This document shows, one piece after another, positions 11,242-22,714 of a stretch of DNA of 64,000 nucleotides. Numbering within the stretch: position 1 is the first letter of the stretch; each line of letters starts with the position of its first letter. The position numbers were made by a program, and so were the translations under genes. The notes beneath the pieces are model-generated. The model saw nothing but the letters and a program-made list of their open reading frames with translations, had not been told where the DNA came from and did no database searches. The stretch is from Cephalotus follicularis (taxonomy: Eukaryota; Streptophyta; Magnoliopsida; Oxalidales; Cephalotaceae): positions 434,001-498,000 of the forward strand of contig BDDD01000082.1 in NCBI GenBank assembly GCA_001972305.1, in the 5' to 3' direction.

Positions 11242-12059
11242 TATTTGGATCTGTTCGGCGCCTCGCCTGGCGAGGGCGCCAGGGATTAAACTGGGGGAGT
11301 TTGTCATGAGCCACATCCCACATCGGAAGTGTACTGGGGAGATCCTTTGTATATATGTGAAAACCCTTCTCAAACTTGTGAGGCACTTTTTGAGGACAAA
11401 ACCGTGCGGGGCAAAATGCCACGTGTGGGACATGGGGGCCACCTCTTGAACCCAAAGCGGACAATACCTCACAAGATTTGGGTCGGATCGTTACACTTAA
11501 GTCATTGTCTACACACACGGTTTTCTACCCACAAGGCCGCATCTCTCTTTTCTCTCTTCTTTAACTTCTCCAACGAAGGTGGAGCTCTCCATTAATGGAT
11601 TTAAAGAGCTTGAAAGCTGAAGAAGTGTGAAGCAAAAATACTTTCCTCAGCACCCTCCATAACTGTTATTAGGTGGAGATTTCATTTTGATCTCTTCCTA
11701 CTTTGAGTTTTCTCTAGGATAGATCATCACTCAAAACACCTTCCTAAAAACCTCTAGCCGTGCCGTTGGGAGGACTTTTTGTGAAGGAAGTTTCCTTGGA
11801 AAGCTACTTGGAGGAAGACACCATTTGAAGGAGAAAAGAGTTTTTGTAAGGAACTTTCTTCCTTCATCTTTTTACCTTCTTTGTGGTATGTGTGTTGGTC
11901 GCTAGGTTTTTGCCAAACCCTAGCACGTTTTCCCCATTGTTTTGTGCAGGTTTTGTGATTTTGAAACCCTTAGGGTTAGGGTTTTGTTTATGGTGGGATT
12001 CATTTAGGGTTATGTGTGCTACCCTAATTAATTTGTGGTATTTGGCCTTTTGCTAGGGT
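11242..12059. other. Unassigned stretch, LTR-like fragment and leader-like sequence
   Basis: After the E1 target duplication the disrupted plus-strand element should resume. From 11307 to about 11495 there is a dispersed-repeat-like segment with CCCACATCGG, a TATATATGTG box, GCGGACAATACC and an ending GGATCGTTACA, which together resemble a small LTR. No duplication was found at its ends. From 11500 to 12059 the sequence is CT-rich and then contains TAGGGTT words. No ORF with recognisable similarity. Confidence 0.4.
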
Positions 12060-12223
12060 TAGAGTTCCCTAGCCCACCCAAACCCATGCATCCTTGGAAC
12101 CTGCCATGGTTGCTTTTAATGGACCAATTGGGGATCCTATGATGCAATTGGGACATTTATGGACATAGGTTACGGGTAATTCCTTCACCGGAATAAAAAA
12201 TTTAAATTTAGTCACCCTAAACC

Positions 12224-12427
12224 CTAATGTCGATGAATGTTTTTCTTCCACTGCTTTCCAAATTCCAACAGAGAGGCAACCTATGTAGGCAGTGTAGGTA
12301 TAGGGGACTCAAAAACATGGTCTATGTTCTCTGAACCGAGAACAATTCTCAGGTTCGTGAGCCAATCCAAAAAATTAGGACCAGTGAGCACATTTTTCTC
12401 AAAAATGATAGATAATGGGTTTGTCAT
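12224..12427 (-). pseudogene. Copia-type Gag N-terminal fragment
   Basis: The reading starts at Met 12427 and contains LTGPNFLDWLTNLRIVL, the hallmark opening of many plant Ty1/copia Gag polyproteins (usual form KLTGPNYLDWLRNLRIVL). After about 49 codons a TAG interrupts the frame; some 18 more codons follow before the final TAG at 12224. The typical downstream zinc knuckle and pol are missing, so the element cannot move on its own. Confidence 0.8.
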
Positions 12428-13679
12428 TGCGGTATCTACAGATATAAAATAAGAAAATAATTAGTAAAGCAGAAATTAAATCCAATAAAAGTATAAACAT
12501 AAAGATTTGGTTTTAAAACTTTATGATACCTCCCACTGTTTTTTGAGAATCCCATAACCCTAAAAATATGGGAGACTACAATTAGCAATTTATCTCATGG
12601 ACTCTAATTCCCAGTGGGGATGAATGTCTTGCAACATGTTTTTCACAACCTTGAGTGTGCTAAACAAATTATGATAATCCCTTAATTTAGGAAAAGCTCT
12701 TTGCCGATTGTGTAACTCTTGCAAAACCCTCAATCTTTTGTTTTGCCTTTAGATGCAAACTGACCTTGAGTGTGCTCAACAAGTCAAATGCACCCTAATC
12801 AAGCAGGACCCTCCATCAACATGCATATGAATAAGTGATTAGACCCTTGGGTGCGACCCAAACCGAATCCGATCACTAATTCATTAGTATGCACATCTCA
12901 TGTTCTATTGATGAGAATGCCCTACTGGAATGCAAGATTTAAGTGTGCTCAACAAGTTTACACCCCACAGAATCATTCACATTAAAAGTAGTGGAGGAAG
13001 TTGACGACCTAAATTAGTTTTTTCATATATTTGATATTTGTTTTTTTAGGGATTATAAGGTCACATTTTGATTATTAGGCAAAACCTTTATTAATTATAT
13101 AACGGGTATATGGCGTAAAATTAAGAGGCTATTGGAACCTCTAGAAGAAATTTAGGCATGTATCTCATGCATCCTAATACCCTAATGATAAATCACAGAC
13201 TCCTACTACTGTGACTTGCTTGAGCTCTAAACAAGCCACCAGTCTTAGTCCTAGGTGTGATTATTACAACAAGCATTCATATCTCATGCCATGTGTATTG
13301 TAACTTTCTTTATTCTTCATTCTTCTCAACCTCTGCTTCTGTTGCGACACTCAATCATAAATTACAATTATCTACTTATAACTAAAGAAACCATGATTCC
13401 AAATCAAGGGGAGTTACAAAGAGGAGGAAAGAATTAATAGATACATAATTAAGAGGGAGAATAGGCCTGCAAGCCCCAATTAAAAAAAAATATTACAACC
13501 ATTCTCATCATTGAAAAATAATCACACCATTCAATAATTGAATATCAAACCCTAAACTAGGTCAAGTCTGTGAATTATCATCATGCATATATATATTAAT
13601 TCAATATCATGAAGTAATAAAAAATATGATCTATTTGCTACTATTATAATAGTAAATTGACTGAGTAATTATGAAAGTT

Positions 13680-13980
13680 CAAATTCATACCCTAAGGGTT
13701 AGAAAACCCTAAGGGCTGGAATTCATTGCTTATGGTTTCTACAAGCCTAAACTATAAAGTGGTATCTCAGGTTAGGGTTTGGAAAAACCCTAAGGGTTAG
13801 GTAGTTAGGGTTAGGGTTTCTAAAACCCTGATGTTTGGTGCCTAGGGTTAGGGTTTAGGAAACCCTAAAGGTTAGGAAAAAACCCTAAAGGTTTGAATTT
13901 TAGGGTTTTGAAAAAAGAACTAAGGGTTAGGGTTTAGGGTTTCTAAAACCCAAAGTCCCAAACCCCTACCACATGTCATC
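13680..13980. repeat. Telomere-like degenerate TTTAGGG tract within element C1
   Basis: Many AGGGTTAGGGTTT, GGGTTTAGG and AAACCCTAA words occur in both polarities within 300 bp. The equivalent place in the other C1 copy (59745-59970) has the same kind of tract. It is therefore part of the element's leader and not evidence of a former chromosome end. Confidence 0.8.
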
Positions 13981-14616
13981 ACATTGCATCTCCACATCCC
14001 TAATTAAACCCTAGCCATCCATGACCTCTCATCCAATGGTCAAGATTGAGTCTTACAAATTAAGATATTTAAGTGACAAAAATTTCAACTCATTTTATCC
14101 ATAAGGTCAAAAATTGCAACTACATAACCTTTTATAAAAACATGACATAATCAACTTATGATTACATCATCTACCTTGACTAAGTGAGATACCTTTAGGT
14201 CTCCCTTAATGGGGTCGGCCAAGGAGGAGATGTGGTGGTGCCAATGGTGGTTGGTGGTAGAGGTGAAATCAACCAATACCAGAAATATTCATTTTCACCT
14301 CCTTAACACATTTAATGAAACCAATTTTTATGAAAACAATCACAACACCACTTCCTTCACCACCAAACCCGAAATATCATGAAAGATTATGGGGTAGATA
14401 TATTGGTTTTTAGGTCAAGAAACAAGAAGATAAAATGGTTACCACATCCTCCTCATCACTACCAAGGCCTTCAAATTCTTTGTCAAACAACTTCGAACAA
14501 GAAATTTGCCACGGATGCCAAGTAACCCTAGCCACTAAAACAAGCCTCAACAACCATGAAAACTCAATCAATTCAGCAAAATACAATCACTAAAACAACT
14601 TACAAGCATTAATTAA

Positions 14617-14628
14617 GCTTTGATACCA
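14617..14628 (-). other. Primer-binding site of C1, minus-strand copy
   Basis: The minus strand reads TGGTATCAAAGC, one base from the initiator-Met complement, two bases after the LTR end at 14631. The sister copy has TGGTATTAGAGC at 59086-59097. Confidence 0.8.
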
Positions 14629-14630
14629 TT

Positions 14631-16308
14631 TATTGAAATTAGTTTTCAAAGAAACATAAACATAAAATTGGCTAGAACATAAAGTGTGTTTCAAAAAAAA
14701 TTTCTCTACAAAACCAATCCTTCTTCAAGGATCATTGATGCTTAAGTAAGTTATTAACATGCATTAGAATCAAAATCTAGCGAGAGAGGAAGAATAAAAC
14801 TCACTCAAGGAAGACACTCCTTCCTTCAAGTCCCTTTTTGATTCAAGATTAGCTTCCAAGTGTAGGATAGCCTTGTTGCACACCAAATGATCTCCTTTCT
14901 TCCTTCAAGTTCCAAGCCAAAAGATAAGATAAGAACTCTTTCTTTCTTTGTCTCTTATTTTGGATGAAATTATTAATTGAAAGGACAAGTGTCTTCCTTT
15001 TAACTTATGCTAGTAAGTTCTACAAAAAGGAAGACGAGTTTAAGGAAATATCTAACTTGCTTATCCTTTAAAAAATGGAACAAGTCAAAAACCTAGTGAT
15101 AGATGAATTTCCCTTTAAATAAATCGTCTCATGGTTTATTTAGTGTGTAACCCTAATACACACCATGTTATTGGAGATTAACAGTTGTATTGTGTGTGGC
15201 CCTATAGGTTCATTGTTATGCTGACCGTACAATTAAATTGCAAATTCTGCAATCCATCAATTAGGTATTTTCATCACATGAAAATCATCCTAATTGGCAT
15301 TCCTAATTAAATATCTTTTAATCATTTTTTTCCTGAAACTGGTTATCAGTCTGTCTCAGGCATTATACTGATCAGTATCAACATCTAGCAATGCATACTG
15401 ACCCCCAGGTAATATGAATTTACCTTGAACCATAAAACGCAGGTACGTGCATGTTTAATCCTTCCATCGTCAATGCTCTAATCAAACCTAGGGCATGGAT
15501 TACATCAAACCATAATATCTTCATTAATAGGTATCATGATGTAATGTCATTGGCCGCATCATATTAGAAGTACCCCTCTAATATGAACCAGTGATATTTG
15601 AACACTTTCTGCATATCACTGCTCTGACCCTAGCCAGGGATTTCCTCTAATGACCAATGAATATGAGCATGTCGCTTGTACTGGGAGCGATTGAGCGATG
15701 GATTCAATCATACTCACTCACCTATCACTGCCATAAACCTACCATACCCAATTAATGCATCTATACTCCCAGTGGTTATGAGACATACGTAACTATCATT
15801 AAAGCATGCCATCTTATGCACAGGATACAAGTGGTGGCTCATGTCTAAGGACCACAGTTGCACTGCTACTGTTAGGAATGTCTGTTTGATGTACGGTAAA
15901 AGTTACATACAGGCACTCCATCTTGCCAGCCAGCTTCAGTGAACTCATTCACCCATCTGTATTGCCCTTGTCTCCACAAGATGACTTATGAGATCAGTCA
16001 CCCTCTAAACGAGCTGGCATACTCCGTGCTGGTCTTCTTGGATTAAGCATGCCCTGAATACTTAATCCTATGACCAGAAATATTTAAGAATAAATCTTAC
16101 TGAGAATCTAATTCTCTCTTTTTGATCTTATCAAGAATTTTGGTTCCTCCAACTTTAATCTTAGGACATTCATTTATAAATACATACATTAATACAATAA
16201 ATGAACTCATAGCCATTGACATGAAATATAAATTTTTATTGAATATCATTAAAGATAAGTTTACATATTACAAGATATGGTAACTACTTGAGGGACTTAT
16301 CTCTAACA
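14631..16308 (-). repeat. C1 LTR (1.68 kb)
   Basis: In sense it starts TGTTAGAGATAAGTCCC at 16308 and ends ...TTTCAATA at 14631, a decayed form of the TTCCAACA end seen at 59083. It aligns along its length with the interrupted LTR 52332-59083, for example around CCATATCTTGTAATATG near 16260-16285 and 52360-52385. Confidence 0.85.
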
Positions 16309-16313
16309 TGGGG

Positions 16314-16867
16314 AATCGATAGGCGGAGGCCACCAAAAAAACCATCCTAGTCATACTTGGTAGGGTAATCTATGAAGATCCTAAGAGTTGGTCGGACGCT
16401 CTCCCTCACACATTTTGGGTTTATCATACATCCAAACGAAGAGTTATTGGGGCAACCCCCTTGTTATTGGTCAATGGTGTGGGAGCAGTCATCCCAACAA
16501 AAATGACAATCCCTTCAGCAAGAAATTCCTTGCCAGCGAAACTAGAGCTCGACAGTAAAATGAAGATAGAGGCTATAGAGGAACGAAGGCAGCATGCTCA
16601 AAGGAAGGCACATATGTACAGTAGGAGGGTTACTAGGGCATATGAAAAATGATGCACCCTATTGTTTTTAACCAAGGAGACTTAGTCATGAAGATCGCCG
16701 ACCATGTCAAATGGAGTGAAGTCGCGGGGAAACTTGCGCCTAGTTGGGAGGATCCCTATTTGGTAAAGGAAATCAGCAAAAATGGCTATTATAAATTGAT
16801 GGATGTACGTTTGGATGTAGAACTGCCACCGTTTAATTTACAATGTGCAAATAAATTCTATGCATAA
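16314..16867 (+). pseudogene. Integrase C-terminal fragment of a Tat-lineage-like Ty3/gypsy element
   Basis: Translation from 16314 gives N-R-stop-AEATKKTILVIL, matching the conserved NGQAE...NKTIL region around the catalytic Glu of gypsy integrases. WVYHTSKRRVIGATPLLLV follows (usual AYRTSKR...TGATPF.LVYG), then RAYEK, a one-base deletion near 16650, then FNQGDLVMK, WEDPYLVKE and a final KFYA stop at 16865-16867. The RAYxK / GDLV / W-GPY / KxYYA order is that of Tat/Ogre-type integrases, which lack a chromodomain. The protease, RT and RNase H that belong upstream are gone; the C1 LTR abuts at 16308. Clade assignment is by motif only. Confidence 0.82.
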
Positions 16868-17656
16868 TGTAATAAAGAAAAATCCTTCATGCAAACAAAA
16901 AAAGAGGCGAGTCACTTGAAAGAAAACTAATATTTCATTGCCAGTTTGATGAAGTACATTGCAAATAAAATAACATAAAAAGAACTATCATAGAATTCCC
17001 TACAAGGCTATAAAACATTTGGCCGCTAGGAATTCCTCAAACTTCCCAAAAGACCTTGCCCATGTCCAGATAAGGGAAGGTCTCACCCTGCTTGGCCTTT
17101 ACCTTTTTGAGTTCCATCTTGAAGTCAAGGACTTGACCACCTCGGTCTTATTCGGGGAACCCAACTCAACACCGACCATCCTATAGTCTTTCATCTGCTT
17201 CCTGAAAGTCTCCAACATCTCATCCTGAGCAGCCATAATCTTAGAGGAAGAAGAGAGCGTCCTATCCTGATTATCTGTCACACCCCGTTTACAAAACGCA
17301 GCATCAAAGCGGTAAAGGCAATTAACATACAATACAGCTCATGCAAAACCGTGAAATTTAAAACTTAAACCGTTAACAAGGTACAAACAGTTACGGAAGC
17401 ACAAAACCATAAGCTGTAAACCATAACGTGTGTCCCATACCACACGCTGCTCCAGTACAAAACGTTAAGCTAATCGCCCATAAAAACGGAGCGTGAAATA
17501 CAGTACAAGTTTAAATTCCTTTAAGAACAGAACCAAAATAACAGTACAACTTAAAAACATAACCACAACAGGTTTGATACACAACAGGAGAAGTAAAATG
17601 AAGAAAACAACAACTGGATCACTGCTCATGTCCGCCCGGCCAGTCCACGCATCAAT

Positions 17657-19184
17657 CTGAAAAGTAGGGGGTTAGCCGTTGTCCTCACTTGGCTAAAGCA
17701 TAACAGCAGCTCAAGATTAAAATCAGTGCATGTCATGACATGAATGCATAAATGATGCAGTGCAGTGGAGACCCAGTTTTATACATATGTGAAAATACGT
17801 ATATCAGTACAGTAAAATATCAGTGTTACATATATAAGAAATATATGTATACAATAACAGTGCAGTAGTAACCCGGCCAGGGCTACGTCAACAATCACAG
17901 TAATGTCCGTAAAGGACCAGTAAACAGTACAGTACAGTATGTCCGCATAGGACCACAACAGTCAGGATGTCCACATAGGACTACAACAGGCAGTATGTGT
18001 AGCGCCGCCAACTCCTGGCCCCACGCTACACTCCCACTCCGGCCCCTACATCAGGCAACCGAGCGAGGCAACAGTACAGTGAGTTACCCAGCCAAACTCC
18101 TGGCCCCTGGGTCAATCCTCCACTAGTCGGCGCTGGCAGTCCCCGCCATGCAACTAGTGGTTCAAGCACAATCACATAGCAATTCACAGAGCAACCAATG
18201 AATTCAGGCAGTACAGTGCAGTAATCAGTAGAGATCGATTTGATCCACATCAGTCGGGTTATTTTCAAAATGTTTACAAAGTGACACATTTGAAAATTGG
18301 TATTTCCTGTAGAAAATATCAGTAAACAGTTTCAGTAGTGTAAATTGTTACCGGTTCGGTTGAAATTTCTTTGTTTGGTCAATACATAATTTTGTACCCA
18401 AAATATCTTATTCCAATCACATGTATATATTTCTAAGGTTTTAAAACATTAGAAATTGTAATCGACACACAAACAGTACACAATCAGGCAGTAAACAGTA
18501 CATGTGCAATGCATACATATGCTCAAATGCACCCAAACAAGAATTGGGATCGTTCCGTGTCATCCGATGAAGAAAACTTCAAACAGTAGCAAAGACGTCG
18601 ACGTCTTTCCCAAAGACGTCGATGTCTTCCAGTCATGCGTCGAAATCCAGGTCCTCAGTGTCGACTTGTTCTTCTACAGAAGGAACCTTAAACGACAGCG
18701 TATCATCGAAAAGGCGTCGATGTCCAACTAAAAGGCGTCGATGCCTTTTTCAACAAAACCCAGGTAAGCAGCCTGAGTGTCGACGTCTTCCAAAGGACGT
18801 CGATCTCTCTCAGTCAGTGTCGAGGTAAATCATGAAAGACGTCGATGCAATTATAAAGGGATCGACGTTTTAGGGTCTGGGTCCTCAAAACGACAGTGTA
18901 TCACATAAAAGAGTCGACGTTATTATAAAAGAAGTCGAAGTCATTTCCAACAGTGTCGTCTTCTACCTCACGACTTATCAAACAGTAACTTCAATAACCC
19001 ACAATCATGCATATCAACGGGTAAACATGGCAAGAAACCTACATGCAGATACTTAACACATACCTAACATGTCATAGCATCAAACCAGTAACCAAAACAG
19101 TTCCAGAATCATGCATAAAATACACTCAACATCATAGACTAAGCATGGATAATAACTTGAGATACAGTTATGGCTTTCCCCTAC
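17657..19184 (-). other. Predicted leader intron, solo LTR 17276-20102
   Basis: Sense: hairpin TGTTCC-TAACGT-GGGACA (19206-19089 side; exact arms 19201-19206 and 19189-19194), then AGAG|GTAGGG with the intron starting at 19184. The acceptor CTAAC...CTTTTCAG|ATTGATGC ends at 17657. The stem differs from the other families but still pairs (one U-G). Confidence 0.5.
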
Positions 19185-19935
19185 CTCTTGTCCCACGTTA
19201 GGAACAGGAAAGTCCACCCCTTTGTGTATCCAACAGGTCACAGCAACTCCCAAAGGTTCGTCCCGAAGTTGCACTAGTGGCTCCAAGCTCCAAGCTTTCA
19301 AGCTTTCAACAATGGTGGTCAAGGGAGGAAGTGTTTTCTCTCTTTACTTTCCGTTTCTTGACAGTCACAGCGTCTCTTTCAAGTGTTTGGTTCCTTCTCA
19401 AACAGTGGTAGCCGAAGGCAGGAGGTGGAGGTCGTCATTTATGTAACTCATCCTCCCTATTCTTCCATTTCATTTGTGTTGCATGTCACATGTGCCTAGG
19501 TTTACTCCAACCTCTGCATGTAGTAGCAGGTCTGTTCCTTCCATCCTTTCATGCCAGACAGTCACCCGATCCTTCTGTCTATCCCATGCAACCACACATG
19601 TCCCATGCCTCTTGTCTTTCTTGCATGTAACCTTACCAGCCACACTTGTCCACAAGGTTTCAGTTGTGCAGGTTAGGAGTAGGGTGCATGCCCAACACGT
19701 CCTAACCCATGCATCAAGACACCTGCAAAAGACCCCCACTTGATACCCTTTGCACGTCTTCTGTCAGAAAGGTAACATGCAAGACATTCGAACTTAAGAC
19801 GTCGACGTCTTTCCCAAAGACGTCGATGTCTTTGGTCCCGATCGAGGTGCATGTGCATGCAGTTACGTGAAACATTCTGTCAAAAAGGCGTCGACGTGTT
19901 TAATAAAGGGGTCGATGTCTTTACTTCAAAACAGC
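18594..19935 (-). repeat. Two arrays of GACGTCGATGTC words
   Basis: Copies near 18594, 18615, 18716, 18735, 18780, 18797 and 18838-18925 lie inside the predicted intron. A second set (19797-19830 and 19886-19920) lies upstream of the donor in sense. The words vary around ACGTCGAYGTC. Confidence 0.75.
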
Positions 19936-20164
19936 GTCGTTTTAGCCCTTAACAACATTCTTTTGACATAAAACATCTAAGCTTCAAATAAGAAGGATTG
20001 GAAAACATCACCAAATTCGGAAAATCCATCTTTTTATTAATTCCACAATTTAAGAGTACAATACTTGTGAAATAATAATACATGGAAATCTCGGGCATTA
20101 CATTATCCACCTGACTCCCTCAAAAAACAAGATCCTCTTGCGTCTTCTCTAGCTCTCAAACCAT

Positions 20165-20549
20165 GGTAGAATACCACTTCCTCACATGGACCAGCTCTTT
20201 TGACAACGATCTTGGAGAACTTGCAATTTAAAAATTCCCAAGAGTTTTAGAGAAGGAGATGAAAAGAAAGGAGTAGTAAGAACGATAGAGATAAGCCGGT
20301 CCTACATACGGTGGAAGAGTCCTTTCTAGTTACGAACATCATTTAATGAAGACTTTCTGCATTCTCGAGGGATACTAAAAGCAAACGCTTAAAGTCCCCA
20401 ATGAGTTTTAAATGGAAAGGTCACCCGATACATATTTGGGCTTTAATAGGATTTGTGCATTTAAGTCCTAGTGGAATTCACCCAACAAGCAGAGTTTAAT
20501 TAGTGTGCCGATGAGACTCTTATCTAATCAAGAGGTCTAACCCTATTAG
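20165..20549. other. Non-coding remainder between solo LTR and copia element
   Basis: Read on the minus strand this would be the region just upstream of antisense ORF 2: a CT-rich stretch near 20215-20290 and no open frame. It could be leader or promoter of that ORF, but no promoter element is recognisable. Confidence 0.35.
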
Positions 20550-20974
20550 TGTTGGAAACCCGGGAGGGGTCCTGGTCGATTTTGGGTCTAGGATTCTAGT
20601 GTGTATAATTTTTTAATTTTTCAAAACACCAAGATAGCAAGTCAAGGTTCACACCAACATCTTGCTACCAAAATCAATACGCCAAGGATCTCCATTTAAT
20701 GTTCAATCGAGAAATTACGAAATCAAGCATGCACATAAACGTAAACCAAAAAAACACATCGATAAACATAAAAGCATAAGGGAAGCAACCATACCAATGT
20801 TGGAGGCTCCACCACTTTGCCGCTACACGCTTGCAGCGGCCACTGCCGGTCACCGGTACCACCGTCGAATTTCGGCCATTTCACTTGAGGTCCGATCTTG
20901 ACACAAACGGACTCCAAAAAATATGCTCTACCCGTTTCTGGCAGAGACACGCCGCGATTCGCACCAGAACATGA

Positions 20975-21270
20975 TGAACAGCTGCAGTGACTCACTGAGT
21001 TCAGACTCAGTGAGTCTCGGTCAACTCTCCATTGACCGACCGTGACATATATGGAGGCCAACACCCCGATCTACACACTGGTGGCCGAGACTAGGCGAGA
21101 CTCAGCCTGGAACTCTAAGAGCGGCCGACGGCACATCACTGAGTTGACTCACCGTTCACCAACAGCGGTGACCAAGCCACCAAACGCCTCAACTCCTTCA
21201 GGCTGACACACCTACACCCTAGACTCGCCATGACTCGGTGCGGAAATCCAAGTCACAGCTCACAATGAGT
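20975..21270 (-). repeat. TGACTCA/GAGTCA cluster in copia LTR
   Basis: GTGACTCACTGAG, GACTCAGTGAGTC, GAGTTGACTC and further variants recur within 300 bp; the sister LTR has the same cluster at 34670-34945. E1, of the other superfamily, carries a comparable cluster in its LTR leader. Confidence 0.7.
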
Positions 21271-21688
21271 TGACTCGGCAGAGTATACTCTCCAACCAAA
21301 AACCAGCCAACCAACGCCAGAAAAACCTAATCTAGAGTCAAGATAGGTTGAGCGAAAGGTTGGCTCCACCAACCGGTGACCATCGGTGGCGGAAAGAGAA
21401 GCTGGGAGCAAGTGGCGGCAAAAACTGATTCTACCGCTAGAGAGAGAAAGAGGGAGAAAGAGGGAGAAAATGGGAGAGAGAAGGGAAAGAGACTCATCGT
21501 AGAAGGATGCCCGCCTTCTGCACCGGTCATCTTTCTCGACTGAATAGCACCCTTGCGCGTTAACGTGTTGAACGCGTCTCTCTCGCCCAAAACGCACGAA
21601 TGCGGGAGAGAAAAAGAAAATTGAGAGAGTGTGTTACACGGGAGAGAGTGTGAGAGAGATGAATAAATTAAAATTGACTTAAAAATAT

Positions 21689-21692
<4 letters not shown>

Positions 21693-21741
<49 letters not shown>
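21693..21741. repeat. CT dinucleotide microsatellite
   Basis: An almost pure CT run of about 45 bp in the copia LTR. The sister LTR has the same at 35310-35353, so it predates the insertion. Confidence 0.95.
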
Positions 21742-21743
<2 letters not shown>

Positions 21744-22714
21744 TTTATATTTCTTTTTTCTGCTTTTAAAAAATCTCTTTCAATTTAAAATCTGTTTATC
21801 CCTTTATTATTTAAAGACTCTCTCTTTAATTAATTAAATTTCTCTCTTTTATGATTTAATTAAAGGCTCACACTTTAAATAATTAAAGACTCTCTCTTTA
21901 ATTAATTTAATTAAAATTAAATCATGCTCTGGCTTTAAAATCTATTTATATATTAAAAAGGCAAATTGTGGAGAGTGAAACAATCCACAAATGTCAAATT
22001 AATATATACCAGTTAAAAAGTAGATTTACCACCAAGCGAACATGTGTGCAGCACGAGTCACATTTCAAATAATGAGGCGGTACCCGAAAGCCCGGTGGAT
22101 TTTCGATACGATGATAAATTTCCCAGAACATCCCAAACTTCTGGTATGACTATCGAACAGATAGCCCCGGTGTGATCTATAATCACCCCCGGATACGTGG
22201 ACCACAAAGTACCACGTCTATCATTCGTAGCCGGTTCCCCAGTGCTTTATCACTGTCATCGGTTTTGTGCTGCATATCCTTCATCATCTCAGCTCCGACC
22301 CCGAACTGGACTTTTGATAAATGTCACCCCTAGGTAAAACCGCGATAACTATAATTCTATGAATGCACTGAGACTATGGGAGACCTCTCAGGAAACATCT
22401 CGTTCCCTACCTCCCAGTGCCCGGCCGGAACTTTAAGTCTCCAACGGTCACAGATGTTATGGAGCTTATAACCCTCAACACGGGTGTGATGATTCCATCT
22501 TGCGCACTCGCCCAAACATCTCAATGCAGATCCCACAAGGCCCAAAGATAACCCTTTTGCCAGTACGTGGCTAGTGCTAGGGGAGGTGAAAATAAAATCA
22601 AGGCAGTTACTACACAATGCATGCCAGCCGCTCAGGTCTAAGGACACAACGTAAATCACGTACGATCAACTAGTCCTTTTTGACTAAGAAGTACCGCGAC
22701 AATAGGAACCCTAT

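Larger units (their letters stand above)
12060..16308 (-). mobile_element. Truncated copia-like LTR element (family C1), minus-strand copy
   Basis: One LTR (14631-16308), a primer-binding site and an interior with a telomere-like tract and a copia Gag start are present. The 3' half and second LTR are absent. The interior is co-linear, in reverse orientation, with 59084-60961, which defines a family. The lower boundary near 12060 is approximate, because similarity to the sister copy already ends around 12600. Confidence 0.75.
17276..20102 (-). repeat. Solo gypsy LTR, TSD TTATC
   Basis: It runs TGTCACACCCCG...GGGCATTACA on the plus strand and is flanked by TTATC at 17271-17275 and 20103-20107. 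No second LTR or interior is present, so recombination between two LTRs has removed the rest. It carries the hairpin/donor island (19184-19206), acceptor island (17657-17697) and two sets of GACGTCGATGTC words. The short ORFs inside have no similarity. Confidence 0.93.
17037..20164 (-). pseudogene. Antisense ORF 2 of the Tat-derived segment (split by a solo LTR)
   Basis: The frame begins at ATG 20164, runs to 20108, and resumes at 17275 after the solo LTR (17276-20102) and its target duplication. The peptide is rich in Lys, Glu, Gln and Met (LEKTQEDLVF, then SSSSKIMAAQDEMLETFRKQ), suggesting a coiled coil. There are two in-frame TGA codons near the start and one frameshift near 17135, after which VLDFKMELKKVKAKQG and a stop at 17037-17039 fit best. 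No named family is recognised. Lying antisense between integrase and a 3' LTR-like region, it matches the position of the antisense ORFs known from Tat-lineage elements. It could instead be a decayed host gene. Confidence 0.45.

Noticed and set aside
11307..11495. Possible complete small LTR element (CCCACATCGG ... GGATCGTTACA)
   Set aside because: No duplication or second copy found, so it is reported only as an unassigned fragment.
13680..13980. Interstitial telomere or chromosome-fusion scar
   Set aside because: The same tract sits at the same place in the second C1 copy, so it belongs to the element.
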